From: JACCZX01 sp963786295
GTDB lineage: Bacteria > Pseudomonadota > Gammaproteobacteria > Burkholderiales > Burkholderiaceae_F
Reading direction: 5' to 3'
Assembly: GCA_963786295.1 (NCBI GenBank)
Contig: CAWAYV010000011.1
Location: 62,001-126,000, forward strand
Length of the DNA stretch: 64,000 nucleotides
Made by a program: the position numbers and the translations under genes. The notes under the pieces are model-generated. The model saw only the letters and a program-made list of their open reading frames with translations. It was not told where the DNA came from and did no database searches. Numbering within the stretch: the first letter of the stretch is position 1; each line of letters opens with the position of its first letter. Below are positions 55,492 through 63,493 of the stretch, one piece after another.

Positions 55492-56436
55492 TTACTTCCA
55501 CAGATCGACGCTGTGCCCGCTGGCGCGCAACCGCTCGGCACGCGCTTGGACGAATCGCTGAAAGCTCGGCTCTTTGCGATAGGCGCCACTCGAGACGTAT
55601 TCGAGCGCAGAAGCCAGGTGAAACGGCCGCGTGTACGACTCGACGCGAAAGACCTCGCCGTTTGCATCAAAGAACACCCAAGTCGGCGCGTAAACAATTT
55701 TCAGTTGCTGCGCCCATACATCGACGGTCGTTTTGTGGCCGACCGGCGTAATCACTTCGCGGGCGTCGCTCGGCGTCAAGCGCGCGATATCGAATTTGGG
55801 CAGCAACTCAGCGACTTCCTTGCGCCGAAAAGCTTCGCGGTGCAGTTCTTCGCAGCTGGAACAGTGCGTGCGCTCGAACAGCACCGCCAAAGGTCGAGCG
55901 CCTGCATGCCTCGTCAGCCGATAGGGCGGCTTGAGGAAAAAAGGCTCGTCGTGCAACGTCGCACTCGCCGGTTCCGCTGCCACGCGCTGCATATAGTCGG
56001 CAAACGGTTGCTTCGTTTCGAGCCGGTCGGCGGCGTAGTGCAGTGCCGCCGCCATCCGCGGCGGTGACTGATAGCCGTTCAGCCGCGCGATAACCTCGGC
56101 CTTTTCGTTGAACAGCAGCAGCGTCGGCGTGAATTGCACCTTTAGATGCACGCCGAGCTGCTTCTCGGTCATCTTGCGGCCGTCGACCCAGGTGATCTCG
56201 CGATCGCCCCACAGATTGAGCGCGATCGGCAAGAATCGATGCCGCGCCAGATCGACGACCCGAGTCTCAGTGAACGTGGTCTGCATCAACAGCTTGCAGT
56301 AGGGACAGCCGTCCTGGCCGAAGTAGACCAGCAGCCGCTTGCCCTGTGCGCGTGCTTCGCGCACGTCTTCGCGGAAGTCGAGAAACGTCTCGACAAACCA
56401 GGGCGGAAGCTCGATTGCGTGCGGTGATGGCTGCAT
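55492..56436 (-). CDS. Double thioredoxin-fold protein on the reverse strand of the his operon
   Basis: A 314-residue protein with two thioredoxin-like domains. Domain 1 (residues ~20-150) carries GCPYCK in LLVYFGQDGCPYCKLLM. Domain 2 (~180-300) carries CSSC in FERTHCSSCEELHREAF, after LAVL. Both have a cis-proline segment (VQFTPTLLLF and VYAPTWVFF). I see no signal peptide at the N terminus (MQPSPHAIELPPWF), so the location is uncertain. It lies between hisA and hisF, opposite to the operon. It could be a disulfide oxidoreductase; the substrate is unknown. Confidence 0.85.
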   Translation of the reverse strand: MQPSPHAIELPPWFVETFLDFREDVREARAQGKRLLVYFGQDGCPYCKLLMQTTFTETRVVDLARHRFLPIALNLWGDREITWVDGRKMTEKQLGVHLKVQFTPTLLLFNEKAEVIARLNGYQSPPRMAAALHYAADRLETKQPFADYMQRVAAEPASATLHDEPFFLKPPYRLTRHAGARPLAVLFERTHCSSCEELHREAFRRKEVAELLPKFDIARLTPSDAREVITPVGHKTTVDVWAQQLKIVYAPTWVFFDANGEVFRVESYTRPFHLASALEYVSSGAYRKEPSFQRFVQARAERLRASGHSVDLWK

Positions 56437-56516
56437 GTTCTGTAGGTTGCTCGCGCGACGCTACTCGCGCAATCGCAATGCGTTACATTGTCCAAAGACC
56501 GATTGCACTTAACGAT

Positions 56517-57315
56517 ATGCTGGCCAAGCGCATCATTCCCTGCCTCGACGTCAACGCGGGACGCGTGGTGAAGGGCGTCAACTTCGTCAGCCTGCGAGAC
56601 GCTGGCGACCCCGTCGAGGTCGCGCGCCGGTACGACGCTGAGGGTGCCGACGAGCTGACGTTTCTCGACATCACCGCCAGCTCGGACCAGCGCGACATTA
56701 TCGTGGAGGTAATCGAGGCCGTCGCGAATCAGGTATTCATTCCGCTGACCGTCGGCGGCGGCGTGCGCAAGGTCGACGACGTGCGGCGGTTGCTGAACGC
56801 GGGCGCCGACAAGATTTCGATCAACACGGCCGCGGTGCAGACTCCACGGCTGGTCGCCGATGCCAGCGCGCGCTTTGGCGTCGCAGTGCATCGTGGTGGC
56901 CATCGACGCGCGCCGTCGCGTCGACTCCGAACCCGATGCCAGGCGAGGACCGGAGGCCTCTGGCTGGGAGGTCTTCACGCACGGCGGTCGGACGGCGACC
57001 GGGCTCGATGCAGTCGATTGGGCGCGCGAGGTGGTTGAGCTCGGCGCAGGCGAGATTCTGCTGACGAGCATGGATCGCGATGGAACCAAACTTGGCTTCG
57101 ATCTTGAGCTGACGCGCGCGGTGGCCGATGCGGTTTCAGTGCCGGTGATCGCATCAGGGGGCGTTGGCAGCCTGCAGGATCTAGCCGACGGCGTGCTGAC
57201 CGGACGTGCCGATGCGGTGCTGGCCGCGTCTATCTTTCACTACGGCGAGTTCACCCTTCAGCAGGCCAAGCAGCACATGGCTAGCTGCGGCATTCCGATG
57301 AGGCTAGTTCAGTGA
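56517..57315 (+). CDS. hisF: Imidazole glycerol phosphate synthase cyclase subunit (one-base frameshift)
   Basis: HisF, with HisH, closes the imidazole ring. It starts MLAKRIIPCLDVNAGRVVKGVNF at the ATG at 56517. The frame must shift near 56880 (GGC-G-TCGCAG) to give SQCIVVAIDARRRVDSEP and continue WEVFTHGGRTATGLDAVDW. Catalytic Asp residues are in CLDV and SMDRDGT. Corrected length is 265 residues, slightly longer than usual owing to a loop insertion near DSEPDARRGPEASG. Its stop codon lies inside the left inverted repeat of the element at 57306-57497. Confidence 0.9.
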
Positions 57316-57497
57316 AACCGCCGAAATGCACACCCGCTCGTCCGCGCCTCGCCATGCGGGGCGTCGTTGCAAATGCTCGCCATAGTTCCCGCTATGTCTG
57401 CGCTTTGCGCCTAGCCCAAGGCGGGGAAGACAGGGGCCCGCCCTGTCTTGGGCCGCTGCACGGCCGCTCGGGTGCGATTTGACGGTTTCACTGAACT
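57306..57497. repeat. 192-bp structured element with 15-bp terminal inverted repeats between hisF and hisI
   Basis: Perfect 15-bp inverted repeats lie at 57306-57320 and 57483-57497, with weaker matching continuing inward. Inside, CATAG/CTATG (57381-57385 with 57392-57396) caps a longer imperfect stem (57369-57376 with 57402-57408). A strong hairpin pairs 57414-57419 with 57448-57453 and 57429-57435 with 57441-57447. No target-site duplication or coding frame is evident. The hisF stop lies in the left repeat, and the hisI ATG (57499) begins 2 bases after the right repeat. It resembles a miniature or REP-like element. Confidence 0.6.
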
Positions 57498-57498
57498 C

Positions 57499-57894
57499 AT
57501 GACCTGGCTGGATGACGTGCGGTTCAATGCCGACGGGCTGGTGACCGTGATCGCGCAGGACGCAAGCAGCGCGCGAGTGCTGATGGTCGCGTGGGCGAAT
57601 AGGGAGGCGCTGGTTGAAACGGCGGCATCCGGCCGCGCTGTGTACTGGTCGCGGTCGCGCAAGCGGTTATGGCGCAAGGGCGAAGAATCGGGCCATACCC
57701 AGCGCGTGCTGGAAATTCGTCTCGATTGCGACGGCGACGTCGTGTTGTACGCTGTCGAGCAGGCTGGCGGCATCGCCTGCCACACGGGCAGAGAAAGCTG
57801 TTTTTTTCGCCGGCTCGACGGCGAACAGTGGCAAACGATCGACCCGGTGCTGAAAGATCCGGAATTGATCTATGTAGCAAATGACGGCAAATGA
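57499..57894 (+). CDS. hisI: Phosphoribosyl-AMP cyclohydrolase
   Basis: HisI (131 aa) opens the purine ring of PR-AMP. Metal/catalytic motifs: SRSRKRLWRKGEESGHTQRVLEIRLDCDGD and CHTGRESCFFR are seen in consecutive blocks. The start ATG at 57499 gives MTWLDDVRFNADGLVTVIAQD, matching the family; upstream sequence belongs to the element described at 57306-57497. Its stop overlaps hisE by four bases. HisI and HisE are separate, as usual in betaproteobacteria. Confidence 0.95.
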   Translation: MTWLDDVRFNADGLVTVIAQDASSARVLMVAWANREALVETAASGRAVYWSRSRKRLWRKGEESGHTQRVLEIRLDCDGDVVLYAVEQAGGIACHTGRESCFFRRLDGEQWQTIDPVLKDPELIYVANDGK

Positions 57895-58226
57895 GTGACG
57901 CCATATTGAAGCACCTGGCCGACGTGATCGACTCACGCAAAGGAGGCGATACGGCCGAGTCGTACGTTGCGCGCTTGTTCGCGCTGGGCGAGGACGCCAT
58001 CTTGAAAAAGATCGGCGAAGAAGCCACCGAAGCGGTGCTGGCCGCCAAGGACGGTGAGCGCGAACGCATCGTGTCCGAAACCGCAGACCTGTGGTTTCAC
58101 TGCATGGTCATGCTTTCGCATTACGGCCTGCGACCCGAAAACGTGCTGGACGAGCTATCCCGGCGCGCAGGAACGTCTGGCATCGAGGAAAAGGCGCTGC
58201 GCAAGGCACTTGCTAGAGGTCTGTGA
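57891..58226 (+). CDS. hisE: Phosphoribosyl-ATP pyrophosphatase
   Basis: HisE (111 aa) hydrolyses PR-ATP to PR-AMP. It is an all-alpha MazG-like fold: motifs SYVARLFALGEDAILKKIGEEATEAVLAAKDG and ETADLWFHCMVMLSHYGL carry the metal-binding acidic residues. The ATG overlaps the hisI stop. Last his gene in this cluster. Confidence 0.95.
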   Translation: MSDAILKHLADVIDSRKGGDTAESYVARLFALGEDAILKKIGEEATEAVLAAKDGERERIVSETADLWFHCMVMLSHYGLRPENVLDELSRRAGTSGIEEKALRKALARGL

Positions 58227-58229
58227 TCG

Positions 58230-58574
58230 ATGAGCGCTGAGAATTGCCTGTTCTGCCGCATCGGTCGTGGCGAGATACCGAGCAAGAAGGTCTTTGAGGA
58301 TGACAGCGTCTTGGCATTCCAAGATATCCATCCGGCCGCCCCGGTGCACTTTTTGATAATGCCGAAGTCTCACGTGGATTCGCTGCTTACCTCCGGACCG
58401 GAACACGAGGCAGTGTTGGGTAAAATGGTTTCCCTTGCGCCGCGCCTCGCGAAAGAACAGGGCTGCGACAACGGCTTTCGGCTCGTGATCAATAACGGTC
58501 CGGACGGCGGGCAGGAGGTTAATCACTTGCACATCCACATCCTGGGCGGACCGCGCCCGTGGAAACGTCTGTAG
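58230..58574 (+). CDS. HIT family nucleotide-binding protein (HinT-like)
   Basis: A 114-residue histidine-triad protein. The N-terminal CLFCRIGRGEIPSKKVFEDD and the C-terminal HLHIHILGGP carry the metal-region Cys and the HxHxH active site. HinT-type enzymes hydrolyse purine nucleoside phosphoramidates. It follows hisE directly, an arrangement common in betaproteobacteria. Confidence 0.94.
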   Translation: MSAENCLFCRIGRGEIPSKKVFEDDSVLAFQDIHPAAPVHFLIMPKSHVDSLLTSGPEHEAVLGKMVSLAPRLAKEQGCDNGFRLVINNGPDGGQEVNHLHIHILGGPRPWKRL

Positions 58575-58583
58575 GAGTACGAA

Positions 58584-58820
58584 ATGGGCTCATTTTCGAT
58601 CTGGCACTGGTTGATCGTTTTGCTGGTGATCATCCTGATCTTTGGTACCGCCAAGCTGAAGAACATCGGCAAGGACATGGGCGGCGCGATCAAGGGATTC
58701 AAGGAAGGCATGAAGGAGGGCACCGACGACGTCGCCAGCAAGGTCGACGACCGGCGCCAGGTCCCGGGCCAGACGATCGACGTGCAAGCCAAGGAAAAAG
58801 GTCCGGCGTCCAACGTCTAG
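58584..58820 (+). CDS. tatA: Twin-arginine translocase subunit TatA
   Basis: TatA (78 aa) forms the size-variable pore of the Tat pathway. The signature is seen: a hydrophobic N-terminal helix (SFSIWHWLIVLLVIILIFG), then TAKLKNIGKDMGGAIKGFKEGMKEG amphipathic helix and a charged tail. The ATG follows an AGGAGT site. Order tatA-tatB-tatC is standard. Confidence 0.95.
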   Translation: MGSFSIWHWLIVLLVIILIFGTAKLKNIGKDMGGAIKGFKEGMKEGTDDVASKVDDRRQVPGQTIDVQAKEKGPASNV

Positions 58821-58832
58821 CCTCCAGCCCAT

Positions 58833-58861
58833 GTCGGGCGGGTTTAGATGAAGCGCCCGAC
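58833..58861 (+). promoter_or_regulatory. Hairpin between tatA and tatB
   Basis: A perfect 8-bp stem (58833-58840 with 58854-58861) with a 13-base loop lies in the 55-base tatA-tatB gap. It could lower tatB/tatC expression relative to tatA, consistent with the excess of TatA in other bacteria. Confidence 0.45.
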
Positions 58862-58875
58862 CCTCGACTACCTCG

Positions 58876-59406
58876 ATGTTCGATTTCAGTTTCGGTGAGC
58901 TTGCCGTTATCGGCGCCGTGGCGCTGGTCGTGCTTGGCCCTGAGCGGTTACCGCGCGTGGCGCGCACGGTTGGCGAATGGGCCGGCAAGGCGCAGCGCTA
59001 CGTGGCGCAGGTCAAGGCGGATATCAACCGCGAAGTCGAACTCGCGGATTTGAAGAAACTTCAGGACGAAGCGCGAGATGTGGCGCGCTCGATCGAATCG
59101 ACGGTGCAAGGGAACATTTCAAGCCTGCAGGCGGGTATCGATTCGACGGTCAAGAGCCTGAATACCGGGTTTGACGATCCAGCGACCGCGACGAGCTCGA
59201 CACCGACCGATTATTCGTGGGAGGGCACCGGCGAGGCATGGGTGAATCGGCGCTTTGAGCGTCGCTTCAAGCCCGGTCCGACCATCTATGAGTTGAGCGA
59301 AGAGATCACGAGATTAAAGCGTCAGCTGGCCATGCCCGACGTGCCGGCCCCCCGCCATAAGCGAGCGCCGCGCGCGCGCGTCAACAGGCCCCGCATCCGG
59401 CGCTAA
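58876..59406 (+). CDS. tatB: Twin-arginine translocase subunit TatB
   Basis: TatB (176 aa) works with TatC in substrate recognition. It begins MFDFSFGELAVIGAVALVVLGPERLPRVARTVGEW, with the conserved Glu and GPERLP motif, followed by an amphipathic helix and a variable tail containing an Arg/Pro-rich end. Intact. Confidence 0.94.
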   Translation: MFDFSFGELAVIGAVALVVLGPERLPRVARTVGEWAGKAQRYVAQVKADINREVELADLKKLQDEARDVARSIESTVQGNISSLQAGIDSTVKSLNTGFDDPATATSSTPTDYSWEGTGEAWVNRRFERRFKPGPTIYELSEEITRLKRQLAMPDVPAPRHKRAPRARVNRPRIRR

Positions 59407-59408
59407 GA

Positions 59409-60187
59409 ATGTCAGCCGAAACCGAAGAAGCGGCTCCCGAACAGAGTTTCCTGTCTCATCTGGTCGAACTGCGGCAGCGCATTGTTCGTGCGGCCATCGC
59501 CATTGTCATCGTCTTCATTCCGATGGCGTTCTTCATGCAGCAGATTTTCGACTTTCTGTCGCGGCCGATGATGGCGGCGCTGCCGGTAGGCGCGAAGCTA
59601 CTCGCCACCGGCGTCATTACACCCTTCATGGTGCCGCTGAAAGTCACGCTTGTTCGGTGCGTTCCTGGTCGCGCTGCCGTACGTGCTGTGGCAGGTCTGG
59701 GCGTTCGTTGCGCCCGGGACTCTATCGGCATGAGAAACGGCTGGCCGGGCCGCTGATCGCTTCCAGCGTGCTGATGTTTTTTGCCGGTATGGCGTATTGC
59801 TACTTCGTCGTGTTCGGCTTCGTGTTCAAGTTCATCGCCGGCTTCGCGCCGGCGTCGGTTGCCGTTTCGCCCGACATCGAAGCGTATTTCAGCTTTGTAA
59901 TGAGCCTTTTTATCGCGTTCGGCTTGACCTTCGAAGTGCCAATCGTCGTGGTGCTGCTGGTGCGCTTCGGCATCGCGAGCATCGACAAGCTGAAAAAAGC
60001 GCGCCCTTATGTGATCGTCGGCGCGTTCATCATCGCGGCGATCTTCACACCGCCCGACGTGCTGTCGCAGCTACTGTTGGCGATTCCGTTGTGCGTCTTG
60101 TACGAGCTGGGAATCTTCATCGCCCGCTTCGTCGGCGCACCGAAAGCGGCCGAGGAGACCGCACCGCAGCAAGCGTCGTCAACATGA
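59409..60187 (+). CDS. tatC: Twin-arginine translocase subunit TatC (two one-base frameshifts)
   Basis: TatC is the polytopic receptor for Tat signal peptides. The first frame starts SAETEEAAPEQSFLSHLVELRQRI with the conserved SFLSHLVELR motif. An extra T near 59650 must be removed to read LFGAFLVALPYVLWQVWAFVAPG. An extra A near 59719 must be removed to reach LYRHEKRLAGPLI and the rest of the membrane region. The corrected protein is 258 residues, typical, with six membrane segments. Confidence 0.9.
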
Positions 60188-60846
60188 CGCGACTCGCGTT
60201 GCTGTGGTTGGCCTTGGCGCTCGCGTGCGGCAGCGCCGGCGCAAGCCGGCAGCAGATCGTTCCCGATGACGACGTTGACGTAGCCGCCGGCTGGAACGCC
60301 TATCGCGCGAGCGATCAAGCGCGTGCATTAACGCACTACCGTAGAGCTGCAGATCGCAACAATCGCGTCGCGCAATTCAATCTTGCGATCATGCTGCTCG
60401 CGGGAGAAGGAACGACGGCCGATCCCTGGTCGGGAGTCGCGTGGCTGCGCAAATCGGCGGAACTCGGTTTTGCGCGGGCGCAGTTTGCGCTGGCGCTGCT
60501 GCATGAAAAGGGCGAGCACGTCACGCGGTCGCAGGAAGAAGCCACCGCGTGGTTCCGCAGGGCCGCCGAGCAGAATCATCTTGAAGCGCAGGTCGCGTTG
60601 GCTACCCAGTACTTTCTCGGTCGCGGCGCGCCGCGCGACTTCAAGCAAGCTGCGCAATGGTACGAGCGCGCGGCGGACCAGGGAGACGAAGCGTCCGCGT
60701 ACATCATCGCCAGCCTTTATGAAAAGGGCGAGGGCGTCGAGCAGGACTATCCGCGCGCCTTGTACTACTACAGCCGAGCCGCCAGTGGCGGCGAGCCCGC
60801 TGCGCTGATGAAGGCGCGGGAGATGCGCGACAAACTACCGCGGTAG
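60184..60846 (+). CDS. Sel1-repeat (TPR-like) secreted protein
   Basis: A 220-residue protein with a signal peptide (MTRLALLWLALALACGSAGAS) and about four Sel1-like repeats, for example AQFNLAIMLLAGEGTTADPWSGVAWLRKSAELG and AQVALATQYFLGRGAPRDFKQAAQWYERAADQG. Sel1 proteins act as periplasmic or surface adaptors; no specific partner is evident. The ATG overlaps the tatC stop (ATGA), so it is translationally coupled to it. Confidence 0.9.
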   Translation: MTRLALLWLALALACGSAGASRQQIVPDDDVDVAAGWNAYRASDQARALTHYRRAADRNNRVAQFNLAIMLLAGEGTTADPWSGVAWLRKSAELGFARAQFALALLHEKGEHVTRSQEEATAWFRRAAEQNHLEAQVALATQYFLGRGAPRDFKQAAQWYERAADQGDEASAYIIASLYEKGEGVEQDYPRALYYYSRAASGGEPAALMKAREMRDKLPR

Positions 60847-60858
60847 GTCGCGCTCTAT

Positions 60859-62019
60859 TTACCGCGAGCGCGGCGTGGGTCGCTCGCCGACCGCGACGTG
60901 CACGTCGAGCTCTCGACTACCGCGTACCACCCTCACTTTGGCGTCGGATCCGGGTGGCAATTGCGATATCAGATTCAGCATCGCCTTGCTGTTGACGATC
61001 GGCTGACCGTTGATGCTCAGCATCACATCACCCGGCTCGAGGCCGGCCTTGCCCGCGGGGCTCGAGCGCTGCACACCTTTTAAGATGACGCCTTCTTCGC
61101 GCGGCAGCCGAAGCAAGCCGGCCATCTCGGGCGTAATGTCTTCGGGCTCGACGCCGAAATAGCCGCGCTGCACCTTGCCGGTCTTGATCAACTGATCCAT
61201 CACCTGCGTGACCAGCGTTGACGGAATCGCGAAGCCGATGCCGATCGAGCCACCGGTGCGCGAAAAAATGGCGGTGTTGATCCCGACCAGATTGCCGTTC
61301 GAATCGACCAACGCACCGCCCGAGTTGCCCTGATTGATTGCAGCGTCGGTTTGAATGAAGTTTTCGAAAGTGTTGATGCCGAGATTGGTACGCCCCAGCG
61401 CGGAAACGATGCCCATCGTTACGGTTTGGCCGACGTCAAACGGATTGCCAATCGCGAGCACCACGTCGCCGACCTGCAGAGAGTCGGATCGGCCGAACGT
61501 GATCGCCGGCAGATCGCGAGCCTCGATCTTTAGTACCGCAAGGTCGCTTTCGGGGTCAGCGCCGACCAACTTGGCTTCGAACTGGCGGCCGTCCGATAAC
61601 GCCACCGCGATCTCGTCGGCGGCCTGCACGACGTGATTGTTGGTCAGCACGAAGCCGTCGCGCGTTGCAACGACGCCTGAACCCAAACTCGCGATGCGAT
61701 CGCTGCCGCGCGCGTCCCCGAAGAAATACCGAAAAAGGGGATCGTCGGGCGCCCCGCGGCGGCGCACCTCCTTCGTCGTGTAGACGTTTACCACCGCCGG
61801 CGCGGCCAGCTTCACCGCACCGCCATAGGAGGTCAACGCATTGGCCCGCACGTCGGGAATCACTGCCTGTTTGATGCCGAGGCTATCGGCGGCTGGCAAA
61901 GACGCAGGTGCGGCTGGCTGTCGCGAAAGCCATTCGGGGCGCAGCGTGGAAACGATGAAAAGCAACGCCAAGCCGATCGTGGTGGCTTGAGCGAATACGA
62001 GCCAGAGGCGGCGCATCAT
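60859..62019 (-). CDS. HtrA/Deg family serine protease with one PDZ domain
   Basis: A 386-residue membrane-anchored protease of the DegS/AlgW type. An N-terminal hydrophobic anchor (MMRRLWLVFAQATTIGLALLFIV) is followed by a trypsin-like domain with His in NNHVVQ, Asp in DPESDLAVLKI, and Ser in GNSGGALV. A single C-terminal PDZ domain (GVEPEDITPEM to VRVVRG) follows. Such proteases cleave periplasmic targets and can sense envelope stress. Start at the reverse-strand ATG at 62019; a TTG at 62073 would add 18 residues. Confidence 0.93.
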   Translation of the reverse strand: MMRRLWLVFAQATTIGLALLFIVSTLRPEWLSRQPAAPASLPAADSLGIKQAVIPDVRANALTSYGGAVKLAAPAVVNVYTTKEVRRRGAPDDPLFRYFFGDARGSDRIASLGSGVVATRDGFVLTNNHVVQAADEIAVALSDGRQFEAKLVGADPESDLAVLKIEARDLPAITFGRSDSLQVGDVVLAIGNPFDVGQTVTMGIVSALGRTNLGINTFENFIQTDAAINQGNSGGALVDSNGNLVGINTAIFSRTGGSIGIGFAIPSTLVTQVMDQLIKTGKVQRGYFGVEPEDITPEMAGLLRLPREEGVILKGVQRSSPAGKAGLEPGDVMLSINGQPIVNSKAMLNLISQLPPGSDAKVRVVRGSRELDVHVAVGERPTPRSR

Positions 62020-62146
62020 CGTGAAATTCGCTTGAAGAACATGGTGAGGTTCTAGTGACTTTCGTTCAGGCAAGCATTATTCCCCACGTAGCGGGTTAGA
62101 GCCGGCCACCGGTCAGTGCACCGGTGCCGCCCGCAGAGACGATGGC

Positions 62147-62566
62147 TTACCGCCGCTTTAACTCGTCGCGAATTTCGCGCAGCAGCACCACGTCTTCGGG
62201 CGTCGGAGGCGCCGCAGCATCAAGGCCTGCCCGTACGCGGTTGACCGCCTTAATCATCCAGAAAATCACGAATGCCAGGATGACGAAGTTCAACAGAACC
62301 GTAATGAAGTTGCCCCACGCCAGCACCACCGCGGAGGTGCGCGCGGCAGCCAGCGGTGTTCCGGGCGGAACGCTGCCCGACAACACGACATATTGATTCG
62401 AGAAATCGACCGCGCCGCCGAGCACGGCGTTGATCGCCGGCATCACCAAGTCGTTGACCAGCGAATCGACGATCTTGCCGAACGCGGCGCCGATAATGAT
62501 GCCGACCGCCAAATCGATGACATTGCCCTTGACCGCGAAGTCGCGGAACTCTTTCAGCATGCTCAT
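62147..62566 (-). CDS. mscL: Large-conductance mechanosensitive channel MscL
   Basis: MscL (139 aa) opens a wide pore under membrane tension to save cells from osmotic downshock. It begins MSMLKEFRDFAVKGNVIDLAVGIIIGAAFGKIVDSLVNDLVMPAI, the signature N helix and TM1. TM2 and the C-terminal helix follow, ending DVVLLREIRDELKRR. Family length. Confidence 0.96.
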   Translation of the reverse strand: MSMLKEFRDFAVKGNVIDLAVGIIIGAAFGKIVDSLVNDLVMPAINAVLGGAVDFSNQYVVLSGSVPPGTPLAAARTSAVVLAWGNFITVLLNFVILAFVIFWMIKAVNRVRAGLDAAAPPTPEDVVLLREIRDELKRR

Positions 62567-62614
62567 AGACCCCCCGGAATGTGCCGCGCCTCGCCGATGA
62601 GTCTAACGGGTGGG

Positions 62615-62644
62615 TAGAAATCGCCATAGCGGATCAAGTAGAAT
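62615..62644 (+). promoter_or_regulatory. Candidate promoter for petA
   Basis: TAGAAT (62639-62644) is a good -10 box; TAGAAA (62615-62620) 18 bases upstream is a fair -35 box. It lies ~120 bases before the petA ATG and on the opposite side from the divergent mscL gene. Confidence 0.4.
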
Positions 62645-62761
62645 GCCGCCCTGCTGTTGAGGCGCGTCATTGAATTGATTCGCAAAAATCGCATTCGCAT
62701 CAGAGTGCCGCGTACGCCCGCCTCGCCAACTCTAATTCCCACCCTTTGAACCGGGATTTTC

Positions 62762-63394
62762 ATGTCGACGACCACCGTCACCGAGAGTGGTGAGCCCGCA
62801 GGCGAACCGAACCAGGCGATCGATAAAGAGCGTCGTGCCACGATCGCGGTGGCTGCGGCGGTCGGCGGCGTCGGTGTCATTGCCGCCGCTGTTCCTTTTG
62901 TCGCGTCTTTCCTCCCCTCCGAGCGAGCCAAGGCGGCCGGCGCTCCGGTTGAAGCGGATATCTCGCGGATCGCGCCCGGCGAAATGATTACGGTCGAGTG
63001 GCGCGGCCGTCCAGTGTGGATACTGAATCGCACCCCGCAGATGCTGCAGTCGATCCGGAAGGCCGACAGCGAAGTGGCTGACCCGAAATCGCTGCGCACT
63101 TTATATCCAACGCCGCCCTATGCGCGCAATGAATATCGGTCGATCAAACCCGAGTATTTCGTGGCCGAGGGCATTTGCACGCATCTGGGTTGCAACCCGA
63201 TCGGCCCGTTTGCGGCAGGCGCCAATCCACAGTTGGGACCCGACCCGGGGTTCGTCTGCCCGTGCCATGGATCGACGTTCGACCTGGCCGGCCGCGTATA
63301 CAAGAACAAACCGGCTCCGGATAACTTGCCGATACCGCCGTACAAGTATCTGTCTGCAGGCGTCGTGCTGATCGGCGACGATTCGAAGGCATGA
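62762..63394 (+). CDS. petA: Ubiquinol-cytochrome c reductase Rieske iron-sulfur subunit
   Basis: PetA (210 aa) carries the [2Fe-2S] Rieske centre of the cytochrome bc1 complex. The ligands are in CTHLGC and CPCHGS. An N-terminal membrane anchor (VAAAVGGVGVIAAAVPFVASF) is present, close to the Tat-like N-terminal DKERRATI. The order petA-petB is standard. No frameshift. Confidence 0.95.
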   Translation: MSTTTVTESGEPAGEPNQAIDKERRATIAVAAAVGGVGVIAAAVPFVASFLPSERAKAAGAPVEADISRIAPGEMITVEWRGRPVWILNRTPQMLQSIRKADSEVADPKSLRTLYPTPPYARNEYRSIKPEYFVAEGICTHLGCNPIGPFAAGANPQLGPDPGFVCPCHGSTFDLAGRVYKNKPAPDNLPIPPYKYLSAGVVLIGDDSKA

Positions 63395-63493
63395 GCCTTT
63401 CGCCCGGCCTCCCGAAGAAAGACTCGCTCCTGCGTGACGGGACGTGCGAAGCACCCGGTGTGCCTCCATATGCCAAGCGTGATCGAGGACTAA

